This document shows, piece after piece, positions 17,142 through 24,894 of a DNA stretch of 64,000 nt (its first letter is position 1; each line of letters starts with the position of its first letter). A model generated the notes under the pieces. It did not search any database and was not told the DNA's origin. It saw nothing but the letters and a program-made list of their open reading frames with translations. Position numbers and translations under genes: made by a program. Source of the DNA: DATHSY01 sp046729855 (GTDB lineage: Bacteria > Actinomycetota > UBA4738 > HRBIN12); NCBI GenBank assembly GCA_046729855.1, contig JBKPHM010000010.1, forward strand, positions 24,677 through 88,676. Direction: 5' to 3'.

Positions 17142-18530
17142 TCAGCGACGGGGACGCACCTTCGTCCCGTCCGGCGTGTCCATGACCTCGAGCCCCATCC
17201 GCTGGAGCCGCTCGCGCATCTCATCCGCCCTCGCGAACTCCTTGGCAGCGCGGGCCGCATCGCGCTCGCGGACCAGGTCGTCCATCTCCGCCGTCGGCTC
17301 CCACCGCTCGCGAGCGTCGCGCCCGAGATCCAGCCCGAGGACGTCGTCCCAGGAGGCGAGCAGCGCGTACTTCTCGCGATCCGGCGCCTGCGACGAGACG
17401 GTCTCGTTCAGCACGACGAGGGCGTGCGGCATGTCGAGGTCGTCGGCGACGGCCTCGCGGAAGCGGGCATCGAACGCCGTCGCCTCGTCGCCCAGCTCGG
17501 CGGCCGGCCCGCCCCAGGCCGCCATCCGACGGCGCAACTCGACCAGGCGTCGGTCCTGGCCCACGAGCGCCTCCCAGCTGAACTCCATCTCGCTGCGGTA
17601 CCGTGTGCCGAAGCACAGCAGCCGGTAGGCGAGCGGATCGACGCCCTGATCCGCGAGGTCGGTCACGCGCTTGATGTTCCTGGCGGACTTGGCCATCTTC
17701 TGGCCGCCCATCTGGAGGAAGCCACCGTGCACCCAGATCGACACGACAGGATGTCCGACGGCGCCCTCGGACTGTGCGATCTCGTCCTCGTGATGGGGGA
17801 ACTTGTTGTCGTTGCCGCCCGTGTGGATATCGAAGCGCTCGCCGAGGTGCTTCATCGACATCGCCGAGCACTCGATGTGCCAGCCGGGGAACCCCTGCCC
17901 CCATGGGCTGGGCCACGAGAGCGCGCGGTTCGGTCCGGCCTTCTTCCATAGCGCGAAGTCCTCGGGATGACGCTTGTTCGGGTCGGCGGCGACCTCCTGG
18001 CGGTGGCCGGCCCGGAGCTGATCGAGGGTGTTGCCCGACAGCTTGCCGTACGGAGCAAAGGTGGTGACGTCGTAGTAGACGGTCCCGTCCACCTCGTAGG
18101 CGTGGCCCTTCTCGATCAGCGTTTGGATCAGCGAGATCATGTCGGGGATGTGGTCGGTCGCGCGCGGGTACAGGTCCGCACGCTCGATCCCAGCCAGGTC
18201 CGCGTCTTCGAGGAACGCCTCGGTGTACTTCTCGGCGATCTCGGCGGCCGACAGGCCCTCGTCGGCCTCGGCCAGCTCCATCTTGTCCCGGCCCGTGTCG
18301 CTCACGTCGTCGGTCATGTGCCCGACGTCGGTGATGTTCATGATCCAGCGGGCGGCGTAGCCCTCGAACCGGAGCGCCTTCCGGATCAGGTCGCCGAGCA
18401 TGAACGAGCGCATGTTCCCAATGTGGATGTAGCGGTAGACCGTCGGGCCGCAGGAGTAGATCTTCACGGGTTCGCCATCCACGGGGACGACCTCGTGGAC
18501 GGCGCGCGTCAGCGAGTCGTAGAGGCGCAC
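17142..18530 (-). CDS. cysS: Cysteinyl-tRNA synthetase, divergent signature motifs
   Basis: 462-residue class I synthetase that charges tRNA-Cys. Seen: CGPTVYRYIHIGN with zinc ligand Cys27 and a HIGN version of HIGH (36-39), GWHIECSAMS with Cys221, PHHEDE (His246, Glu250) completing the zinc site, and KMAKS (278-282) in place of KMSKS. The usual HGGGxDLxFPHHENE is here HTGGNDNKFPHHEDE. The C-terminal DALR-like region and full length argue for a tRNA synthetase rather than the mycothiol ligase MshC, its nearest relative. It may be a second CysRS copy; the genome would show. Confidence 0.85.
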   Translation of the reverse strand: MRLYDSLTRAVHEVVPVDGEPVKIYSCGPTVYRYIHIGNMRSFMLGDLIRKALRFEGYAARWIMNITDVGHMTDDVSDTGRDKMELAEADEGLSAAEIAEKYTEAFLEDADLAGIERADLYPRATDHIPDMISLIQTLIEKGHAYEVDGTVYYDVTTFAPYGKLSGNTLDQLRAGHRQEVAADPNKRHPEDFALWKKAGPNRALSWPSPWGQGFPGWHIECSAMSMKHLGERFDIHTGGNDNKFPHHEDEIAQSEGAVGHPVVSIWVHGGFLQMGGQKMAKSARNIKRVTDLADQGVDPLAYRLLCFGTRYRSEMEFSWEALVGQDRRLVELRRRMAAWGGPAAELGDEATAFDARFREAVADDLDMPHALVVLNETVSSQAPDREKYALLASWDDVLGLDLGRDARERWEPTAEMDDLVRERDAARAAKEFARADEMRERLQRMGLEVMDTPDGTKVRPRR

Positions 18531-18577
18531 CGAGGAAGGATACCCACGCGCCAGGACCCGGGCGGGCGGGAGCGAAG

Positions 18578-21010
18578 CTACGGCGCGGGCCGGTCTCCCT
18601 CGACCGCGGGGGCCGGCACGCCAGTCGGCTGCCCGTTGCCCTCGACGGGGAGCGCCCCGACGGGCGGTGGCGGCAGCGGTACCGGGATCCGGGCCTCTAC
18701 ACCCGAGTGCTCCTCGTGCGCGCGCTCGACGGCCTCGTGGTACTGCTCGAGCTGCGAGCGGAAGAACCCATCGTGATACGGCCGTCCGTCGATCAGTGGG
18801 CCCTGGGTACCGTCGATCACCGCGGCCACGTCCTCGCCGGTGATCGTCTTGTGCGTCTCGAGCGCGTGTGCCACCGTGAGGACCTCGGCGCGGTTCTCCT
18901 CGAGGATCGCCGCCGTGCGGTCATAGAGCTCCTGCAGGCCGCCCTCGACTCGCTTGCCGAACTCGGTGTCGTACAGCTGTCGGTCCGTCCCGGTCTCCAC
19001 CGTCTGCCCGCCTCGCATCGCCGCGAGGTTGACCGACCGTGACGCGATGCCACCACCCATCGCGTAGAACGCGTGCATCTGGGTGACGAGGCCGGTGGCG
19101 CCGCGCATGTCCCCGCCGACGCCCGTCGAGTGGTCGCCACCGAAGAACATCCGCTCGCCCGCGAGCGACGCGAGGAACGTCATGACGTCGATCTCGCGCT
19201 CGCTGCGCCACGTGACGAACTGATCCTCGGGGGGGATCGACGACACGAACCCGCCCACGTCCCCCCGCCGTTCGATCGTGGCGAGGTCGATGAGCGCGTG
19301 CTTCCGCAGCCGGTACGCCACGACCGCGTGGCAGGACTCGTGCACGGCGACCGCGTGCCGCTCGCGTTCGATGTACTCGTGGTCGTCGGGCAGCCCGTGC
19401 TCCTTCAGCTGCTTCGCCCGGACGATGTCGCGATACGAGATCGATGTCCGCCCGTCGCGGATCGCGATGACCAGCGCCTCGTTCACGATGTCCTTGATGT
19501 CCGCGCCCGAGGAGTACGGGGAGATCGTCGCCAGCTTGTCGATCTGCTCGTCCGTCAACTGGTGGCTGTACTTCGCGAGGTAGTACTCGAAGGTCTCCTT
19601 GCGTCCGTTCTTGTGCGGGTAGCCGACCTTGTACTGGCGGTCGATCCGGCCGGGCCGCAGCATCGCCTCGTCGAGCGCCTGTGGCATGTTGGTCGCGAAG
19701 ATGTGCAGGATCCGGTACTTCGGCGGCGGTTTGGGCCGCATGCCGAGGAGCCTCCGGATGTACCGGTTGATGAGCCCGCGGGGCTTCTTCAGACCGTCCA
19801 TCTCGCTCAGGAGGGCCTGGAGGGTCCCCATCCCGCCCCCGCCCATGCCGCCAAGGCCCGCGATGATGCCTTCGCGTTGCGACCCCCACCCCGGGTGCGG
19901 CAGTGCCGAGATCAGGACGTCAGTCCTTCCGGCGTCCGACAGGTAGGCCAGGCCGTTGCACGCGAGCCCGGTCGTCCACGGCGACGTGCGGTCCTCGGCC
20001 GGACGCCATCCCGGAGGCGCACCGCCGACCTGGGCTCCACGGTTGCCCAGCGAGTCGGCCTCGTCGAAGAAGACGATGACGCCGCCGTACCGCAGCGCAA
20101 GCTTGCGGAGCTTGCGGTAGAGGCCCTTTACCTTGAGGACGCCGACCCCCATGAACATGTTGATGAAGGCCGCCGGCTCGACCGCGACGAACGGCCTGCC
20201 CGTCTCGCCGGCGACGGCCTGCGCCATGAGGGTCTTGCCGGTCCCCGGAGGCCCCCACAGCAGGATGCCTCCCGGCACGTACCCCCCGCGCTCCTCGATC
20301 GCTTCGGGCGCCTCGAGGAAGATGATGTTCTCCTTCAGCCGTTCGAGGACGCCGTCCTGGCCCTTCACGTCGGAGAAGCGCGTCTCGATGTCATCGGGCA
20401 TGATCGTGTCGACGCCGCCGCGCGACAGGAACCAGAAGAGCCCGATGAACTGGAAGATCACGAAGAAGAACGCGAAGATCAGCTGGAAGATGAACGGCAG
20501 CGCCGCCGCCAATCGCGCCGGTGCCTCGACGATCCCCATCCACGTCGGATCGACGTTGAACCACAGCCCCATGATGTTGCTGACGATGAACAGGAACAGC
20601 AGGAACTTCGCCGTTCGTGCCACCCGGTACCGGACGTACTGGTCCATGTGGCCGGTGCGACGCTGGACTCGCTCCAGTACGCCCTTCTGCCAGAAGCGGT
20701 AGTACGCCTTCGAGTGCTCCTCGATCAGGTAATGGAACTGACGGAGCAGCTCGAGACCCACGAGGACGAGCAGCCAGCCGTAGTCGTTAAGCGCGATCCT
20801 GACGACGTCCTCGAACGGCGCCCCGAGCGCCCGGAGATCCGTCCACACGACGGACACCATCACCAGCCAGATCCCGACGAACAGCAGCATGATCTTGATC
20901 CGGTCCCACAGGGGCACCGGGCGCCTCGTGGTCCGCTCTGACTCGCGCGGCCGGCTCTGCCGTTCGAGGATCGACACGCCGCTCGTCTGGTCGCGCTTCC
21001 TGCGTCTCAT
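18578..21010 (-). CDS. Divergent FtsH-like membrane AAA protease
   Basis: 810-residue membrane-bound AAA+ zinc protease. Seen: four probable transmembrane spans (about 40-57, 78-90, 135-150, 168-195) instead of the usual two, Walker A GPPGTGKT at 253-260, Walker B VIVFFDEADS at 311-320, an arginine-finger region LRPGRIDRQ near 451-459, zinc motif HESCH at 557-561 with probable third ligand Asp634. An insert of roughly 80 Gly/Pro-rich residues lies between Walker B and the sensor region. Start ATG at 21010 overlaps the lipoprotein stop (ATGA). All catalytic residues are present, so an active protease is likely. Confidence 0.85.
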   Translation of the reverse strand: MRRRKRDQTSGVSILERQSRPRESERTTRRPVPLWDRIKIMLLFVGIWLVMVSVVWTDLRALGAPFEDVVRIALNDYGWLLVLVGLELLRQFHYLIEEHSKAYYRFWQKGVLERVQRRTGHMDQYVRYRVARTAKFLLFLFIVSNIMGLWFNVDPTWMGIVEAPARLAAALPFIFQLIFAFFFVIFQFIGLFWFLSRGGVDTIMPDDIETRFSDVKGQDGVLERLKENIIFLEAPEAIEERGGYVPGGILLWGPPGTGKTLMAQAVAGETGRPFVAVEPAAFINMFMGVGVLKVKGLYRKLRKLALRYGGVIVFFDEADSLGNRGAQVGGAPPGWRPAEDRTSPWTTGLACNGLAYLSDAGRTDVLISALPHPGWGSQREGIIAGLGGMGGGGMGTLQALLSEMDGLKKPRGLINRYIRRLLGMRPKPPPKYRILHIFATNMPQALDEAMLRPGRIDRQYKVGYPHKNGRKETFEYYLAKYSHQLTDEQIDKLATISPYSSGADIKDIVNEALVIAIRDGRTSISYRDIVRAKQLKEHGLPDDHEYIERERHAVAVHESCHAVVAYRLRKHALIDLATIERRGDVGGFVSSIPPEDQFVTWRSEREIDVMTFLASLAGERMFFGGDHSTGVGGDMRGATGLVTQMHAFYAMGGGIASRSVNLAAMRGGQTVETGTDRQLYDTEFGKRVEGGLQELYDRTAAILEENRAEVLTVAHALETHKTITGEDVAAVIDGTQGPLIDGRPYHDGFFRSQLEQYHEAVERAHEEHSGVEARIPVPLPPPPVGALPVEGNGQPTGVPAPAVEGDRPAP

Positions 21011-21717
21011 GGCCTCACCGTCCACGAATCGATCGCGTTGTCGATCTCCTGCTGGTGATCGCTGTAACACTCGGCGCTGCACATCAACGCCATCAGATAC
21101 ACGTTATCGGCGTTCGCGTCCATGTAGGCGACCTGATTCACGACCACGAACTCCGGTGAGAACGCGCTCGTCCCGCCGCCGCCCTGCACGCCGCCCTGTT
21201 CCTCCTGGAGCTGCCCGAGCGCCGACGGACGGAACTGGAAGACGATGTGGCTGCCCCGGAGCCCCTCGTCGCCGGTGAGCGAATCGTCGTAGGCGAGGAT
21301 CGAGATGTTGTCGCTCCCGAGCTGGAGGAGATCGTCGACCGGAATCAGGAAGTTGCGAACGTACGCGAAGCTCGCCTGGTCGCGGTTCTCCGGGCTGAGC
21401 GTGAAGACCAGGGCGATCCCCTGAGGGTGCTCGGTGGCAAGGTCCTCGGCGTTGAGGATGTGCGCGACGTCCGGACTCGGGTCACCGTCCAGCGCCACCA
21501 GCCACTCGATCGGGTCGGGGGTCGAGGCCTCGGGTCGGGCCGGAAGCCGGAGGAACGCCTGCTTGTCGAAGATGGTCCACTCGCGCGGGACCTTGAAGGC
21601 CGTCCGTGTGTCGGAGTTCCGGACGTAGCGGAACTCCGTCTGGCCGCAGGCGGCCAGGACGAGGCTGGCAAGGCCGGCCAGGCCGAGGAGGAACGCGAGG
21701 GCGGCTGGCCGTCTCAC
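21007..21717 (-). CDS. Secreted lipoprotein, unknown function
   Basis: 236-residue protein with a signal peptide and lipobox LAAC, predicting lipidation at Cys24. The mature part has KVPREWTIFDKQAF, resembling the start of LpqN/Mog1-like secreted domains, but I cannot assign it with confidence. The stop overlaps the start of the FtsH-like protease, so the two are translationally coupled and may work together, for example as periplasmic adaptor and protease (inference). GTG start; a GATAAT -10 box (21724-21729) 6 bases upstream suggests a leaderless mRNA. Confidence 0.75.
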   Translation of the reverse strand: MRRPAALAFLLGLAGLASLVLAACGQTEFRYVRNSDTRTAFKVPREWTIFDKQAFLRLPARPEASTPDPIEWLVALDGDPSPDVAHILNAEDLATEHPQGIALVFTLSPENRDQASFAYVRNFLIPVDDLLQLGSDNISILAYDDSLTGDEGLRGSHIVFQFRPSALGQLQEEQGGVQGGGGTSAFSPEFVVVNQVAYMDANADNVYLMALMCSAECYSDHQQEIDNAIDSWTVRP

Positions 21718-21782
21718 CTAAGCATTATCGCCCTCGGCGGCCAGAACATGGAGTCCCGCGGCCGGCGTCCCCCGGGCGGCGC

Positions 21783-22229
21783 TCATGTGGCGGTCCGGGG
21801 CCTGCCCTCGAAAGGGATCGACAGCACCACGGTGGTCCGGGTCTGCACGCCGCCCTTCTCGCGGAGCCGCCGGATCAGGTCTTCCAGGTCGCCGGTCGTT
21901 CGCGTCCGAACCTTCAGGATGTAGTTGGACTCGCCGGCCACGCTCAGGCAGTCCTCGACCTCCGGGAACTCGGAGACCCGCTCGGGCAGGTCGTCGGGCT
22001 GCGTCGGGTCGAGCGGCGTGATCGCCACGAGGGCGGTCACGAACAGCCCGAGGGCGTCGGCGTCCACGACCGCCCGATACCCCTTGATCACGCCCGTCTG
22101 CTCGAGCTTGCGGACGCGGTCGTGGACCGACGACGGGGACAGGCCGACCCGCCGTCCGACGTCGGCATAGGTCGCCCGGGCGTCGTCCTGGAGCGCCGCG
22201 AGGATGTCCAGGTCCCGGCGGTCGAGCAT
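21783..22229 (-). CDS. Lrp/AsnC family regulator
   Basis: 148-residue feast/famine regulator. Seen: N-terminal winged helix-turn-helix (DRRDLDILAALQDDARATYADVG region, then LSPSSVHDRVRKLEQTGVI) and a C-terminal RAM ligand-binding domain with VTALVAI, CLSVAGESNYILKV and VVLSIPFEG. The ligand is probably an amino acid. A TATCAT -10 box (22236-22241) 6 bases before the ATG implies a leaderless mRNA. It is divergent from the reverse transcriptase and amidohydrolase genes, which are natural candidate targets. Confidence 0.92.
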   Translation of the reverse strand: MLDRRDLDILAALQDDARATYADVGRRVGLSPSSVHDRVRKLEQTGVIKGYRAVVDADALGLFVTALVAITPLDPTQPDDLPERVSEFPEVEDCLSVAGESNYILKVRTRTTGDLEDLIRRLREKGGVQTRTTVVLSIPFEGRPRTAT

Positions 22230-22331
22230 CCACAGATGATACGGAGGACCGGATGGGGGAGCCCGCCGCGCCTCAGATCGGCCGATTGCGCCGCACCGTC
22301 GCCGCGGGGTACAACCGGCATGCGAACTGCA

Positions 22332-22388
22332 CACGGCTCCGCCTCTCCCGGGCCGGCAGCGCCGCCCGGCAGAGGAGGAGGAGCCGTG
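22332..22388 (+). promoter_or_regulatory. Hairpin sequestering the reverse transcriptase start
   Basis: Bases 22332-22340 pair perfectly with 22380-22388 (9 bp), and 22342-22353 pair with 2264-75 of the same stretch, i.e. 22364-22375 (11 of 12 positions). The result is one long stem with a small internal loop and a 10-base apical loop. The stem contains most of the AGGAGGAGGAG ribosome-binding run (22371-22383) and the whole GTG start codon (22386-22388). A TACAAC box at 22310-22315 could start the RNA just 5' of the hairpin. Confidence 0.6.
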
Positions 22389-23156
22389 CTTGCCGACCGC
22401 ACCCGCCCATCCACCGTCCGGCAGGTCGCCGCCCCCAAACGGGGCGGCGTCCGCCTGCTGACCGCACTCGACGCCGCCAGGCAGGACCGGTACGTCTCAT
22501 TGGTCGCCGCGGCCGCCCCCGCGATCGAGTCGCGGCTCGGCCCGCGGGCCGTCGCGAACCGCGTTCGGTACGCGTCGATCCATCCGCCGCGCCTACGCCT
22601 GGAGCCGAGCGCCCAGGCCCGCGAGCGGTTCGTCGCAATGGCGTCCGATCTCTGTCGCTCGCCGCTCGTCGTGATCGCCGACGTCGAGGACTGTTACCCG
22701 TCGATCGGGCCGGGCCCGCTCGCCGCCTCGCTCAACCGGACCGGGGTGCCGCCAGGGACAACGCGGGCGTTGATCGCTCTGCTCGGCGAGCTCTCCACGT
22801 TCGGCGTCCGCGGTCTGCCCGTTGGCCCCGTGCCGTCCGCCGTGCTCGCGAACACGGTCCTCGCCTCGGTCGACGAGGATCTGGTCCGGGCGGACCGGAC
22901 CCACATCAGGTGGGTCGATGACGTGTGGGTCGCCGCGTCGTGCCGGAGAGACGCCGAACGGGTCCTCGCCGGCCTCCGTCTCGCGCTGGCACGGCTCGGC
23001 CTGCGGCCGTCGGCCCGGAAGACGAGGATCGCGGCGAGCGTCGACATCTCGCCGGCAGGCGTTTCGGACGTCGGGTCGCAGTATCATCGGCCCGCCCATG
23101 CGCACCCTCTACCGGGCGTCCCTTGTTCGGACGCTGTCGCACCCCGGCGAGGGTGA
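22386..23156 (+). CDS. Compact stand-alone reverse transcriptase
   Basis: 256-residue protein with the conserved reverse-transcriptase block order. Seen: finger region with PKRGGVRLLTALDAARQDR, motif A DVEDCYPSI (Asp99), motif B GLPVGPVPSAVLAN (143-156), motif C RWVDDVW (Asp178, Asp179) and motif D LARLGLRPSARKTRI. All three catalytic Asp are present, so activity is plausible. There is no fused domain and almost no thumb; retron, group II intron and most defence RTs are longer. The GTG at 22386 has an excellent ribosome-binding site; an in-frame ATG at 22320 is an alternative. Codon use matches the host, suggesting long residence. It overlaps the amidohydrolase by 59 bp. Confidence 0.85.
   Translation: MLADRTRPSTVRQVAAPKRGGVRLLTALDAARQDRYVSLVAAAAPAIESRLGPRAVANRVRYASIHPPRLRLEPSAQARERFVAMASDLCRSPLVVIADVEDCYPSIGPGPLAASLNRTGVPPGTTRALIALLGELSTFGVRGLPVGPVPSAVLANTVLASVDEDLVRADRTHIRWVDDVWVAASCRRDAERVLAGLRLALARLGLRPSARKTRIAASVDISPAGVSDVGSQYHRPAHAHPLPGVPCSDAVAPRRG
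23082..23087 (+). promoter_or_regulatory. Amidohydrolase leaderless promoter inside the RT gene
   Basis: TATCAT lies within the 3' end of the reverse transcriptase gene, 10 bases before the ATG at 23098. It would allow the amidohydrolase to be expressed independently as a leaderless mRNA. Confidence 0.45.
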
Positions 23157-24615
23157 GTGGATCCTCGTCGACGGCCGACACGTCGAGCGAGTCGGCGCGG
23201 GGGCGCCACCCGGCAGCGACCGGGTAGTGGAGCTTCCCGGCACGACGATCGTCCCCGGGTTCGTCGATTCGCACGTCCACCTGACCGGCACCGGCACCCA
23301 TCACCGCCACCCCGAGCTCCGGGAGGTCGACGACGCCGCAGGGCTGATCGCCGTCCTGTCGCAGACCGCGGCGGCGGGGGAGGGGCCGCTGCTGGTGCAC
23401 GGCTGGGACGAGACGCGATGGTGGGACCCCACGCTCCCCTCGATCGACGACCTCGATGCCGTGACCGACCGGCCCCTCGCGGCGGCCCGCGCCGACGGCC
23501 ACCTGACGCTCGTCAATCGCCTCGCGCTCGACGCGGCCGGGTTGTTGCGCGACGAGGCGGAGGGGGTCGAGCGCGACGCCGACGGCCGGCCGACGGGCAG
23601 GGTCACGCGCGAGGCCAACATCCGGGTGCGCGTCTGGGTCGAGTCGCATCTGCACGACAACGAGATCGAGGAGCTCCAGCTCGAGGCGGCCAGCATCGCG
23701 GTCGCGCACGGCGTCACGTCGGTGCACGAGATGTCCCTGCCGGAACTTCGCGGCGCTCGGGATCTGCAGATCCTGCTCGCGCACCGTCACCGGCTGCCCG
23801 TCGACGTGGTCCCGTACGTCGCGACGACGGACGTGGCGATGGTGATCGATCTTGGGCTCGCCACGATCGGAGGCGACCTGTTGATCGACGGCTCGGTCGG
23901 CGCGCGGACGGCCTGGCTCAGTGAGCCGTACGCCGACGCCTCCGGGTGCGGGGTGGGCTATCGCGAGGACGACGAGCTCGCGGCCTTCTTCCACGAGGCG
24001 CACGTAGCGGGTCTACAGGTGGCCGTGCACGCGATCGGCGACGCGGCGATCGACCAGGTCCTGAGGGTCTGGGAACGCGTCTACGGCGGTCTCGATTCCC
24101 GCGGGCGGCGGCACTTCCGCGCGCGTCGGCACAGGATCGAGCACTTCGAGCTGGTGGACCCGTCGGCGATCGAACGGGCCGCGGCCCTTGGCCTGGCCGT
24201 TTCCGTGCAGCCGTCGTTCGACGCCGAATGGGGAGGCGCGGGAGGACTCTACGAGATCGGCCTGGGGCGCGGACGCGCGTCTCGGATGAACCCGTTCCGC
24301 TCGCTGCTGCACCGCGGACTGGAACTGGGCGCGGGATCGGATTCGCCGGTGACCACGATCGACCCGCTCGCCGGTGTCTGGGCGTTCGAGCTGCACCACG
24401 ATCCCATACAGCGCTTGACCCGCGAGCAGGCGATCCGCGCGTTCACGGTCGGCAGCGCGCGGCTCGCGCACCAGGAGGGGAAGAAGGGCTCGCTCGAGCC
24501 CGGCGCGCACGCCGACTTCGCGGCCTACGAGGCCGATCCCTTCACCCACGAGGCGTTCGACGGCGTCGCGCCCGTGCTTACCGTCTCGCTCGGACGCGAG
24601 GTGTTCGCGCGGTAA
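23098..24615 (+). CDS. YtcJ-like amidohydrolase family protein
   Basis: 505-residue metal-dependent hydrolase of the amidohydrolase superfamily. Seen: PGFVDSHVHLTG with the His-x-His pair, DGSVGARTAWLSEPY, the metal His in VAVHAIGDAAID, HRIEHFELV and a final Asp in GAGSDSPV. This pattern is that of the YtcJ/exoenzyme-regulatory-type subgroup, whose natural substrates are mostly unknown. The ATG at 23098 is set by the alignment of the N-terminal beta-sandwich and by the -10 box at 23082. It shares DNA with the end of the reverse transcriptase gene. Confidence 0.9.
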   Translation: MRTLYRASLVRTLSHPGEGEWILVDGRHVERVGAGAPPGSDRVVELPGTTIVPGFVDSHVHLTGTGTHHRHPELREVDDAAGLIAVLSQTAAAGEGPLLVHGWDETRWWDPTLPSIDDLDAVTDRPLAAARADGHLTLVNRLALDAAGLLRDEAEGVERDADGRPTGRVTREANIRVRVWVESHLHDNEIEELQLEAASIAVAHGVTSVHEMSLPELRGARDLQILLAHRHRLPVDVVPYVATTDVAMVIDLGLATIGGDLLIDGSVGARTAWLSEPYADASGCGVGYREDDELAAFFHEAHVAGLQVAVHAIGDAAIDQVLRVWERVYGGLDSRGRRHFRARRHRIEHFELVDPSAIERAAALGLAVSVQPSFDAEWGGAGGLYEIGLGRGRASRMNPFRSLLHRGLELGAGSDSPVTTIDPLAGVWAFELHHDPIQRLTREQAIRAFTVGSARLAHQEGKKGSLEPGAHADFAAYEADPFTHEAFDGVAPVLTVSLGREVFAR

Positions 24616-24632
24616 TCCTCGGAGCAGCCCGG

Positions 24633-24661
24633 TTGACACCCCAGGGGGCCGGCCCTACAGT
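24633..24661 (+). promoter_or_regulatory. Consensus sigma-70 type promoter
   Basis: TTGACA at 24633-24638 and TACAGT at 24656-24661 are separated by exactly 17 bases. This is the best full-consensus promoter I see on the plus strand. No reading frame starts within the next 200 bases, so it probably drives a non-coding RNA beginning near 24668. Confidence 0.7.
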
Positions 24662-24667
24662 GTGCGT

Positions 24668-24765
24668 CGCGTCGCCGCCTCGGCGGGGGCGCCGGAGGAC
24701 CCAAGAGGCTGAGTAGAGAACGCGGCGCCCCGGCGCTGCGGCCCCAAAGGTCTCTTGGGTCCTCG
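24668..24765 (+). ncRNA. Candidate structured small RNA
   Basis: Downstream of the promoter at 24633-24661, bases 24695-24707 pair perfectly with 24752-24764 (13 bp). Inside lies a second hairpin, 24721-24728 with 24733-24740 (8 bp, one G-U). The asymmetric internal loop holds GCTGAGTAGAGAA on one side and GCCCCAAAGGT on the other. No U-tract follows. It does not match riboswitch or 6S/6C RNA patterns I can recall. It could be a free small RNA, a leader for the gene at 24895, or simply a strong terminator for the amidohydrolase. Boundaries are estimates. Confidence 0.5.
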
Positions 24766-24894
24766 TCTACGTCATCCACGTCCCGTCCTCGTGCTCATCC
24801 CGGGAACAACCAGCGCCGAATCCGTGTTTGCATCCGGAAGGCCTTGCCGTGTTGTTCGCCGGCAGTACAATCCCCCGGCCTGGAAAGAGGGACG

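Noticed and set aside
17142..18530. Mycothiol ligase MshC
   Set aside because: Length, the DALR-like C-terminal region and the complete zinc site favour cysteinyl-tRNA synthetase.
19073..20941. 622-codon plus-strand frame opposite the FtsH-like gene
   Set aside because: The minus-strand frame has clear Walker and HExxH motifs; this is its antisense shadow.
22240..23156. Retron (msr-msd plus RT)
   Set aside because: The upstream gap is too short for the usual msr-msd, no a1/a2 repeats flank a long stem, and the RT lacks retron-specific motifs as I recall them.
22386..23156. Group II intron maturase
   Set aside because: No X/maturase or HNH domain and no intron domain V-like hairpin was seen nearby.
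24668..24765. 6S or 6C RNA identity for the hairpin RNA
   Set aside because: No central open bubble of 6S type and no loops with six consecutive C residues.
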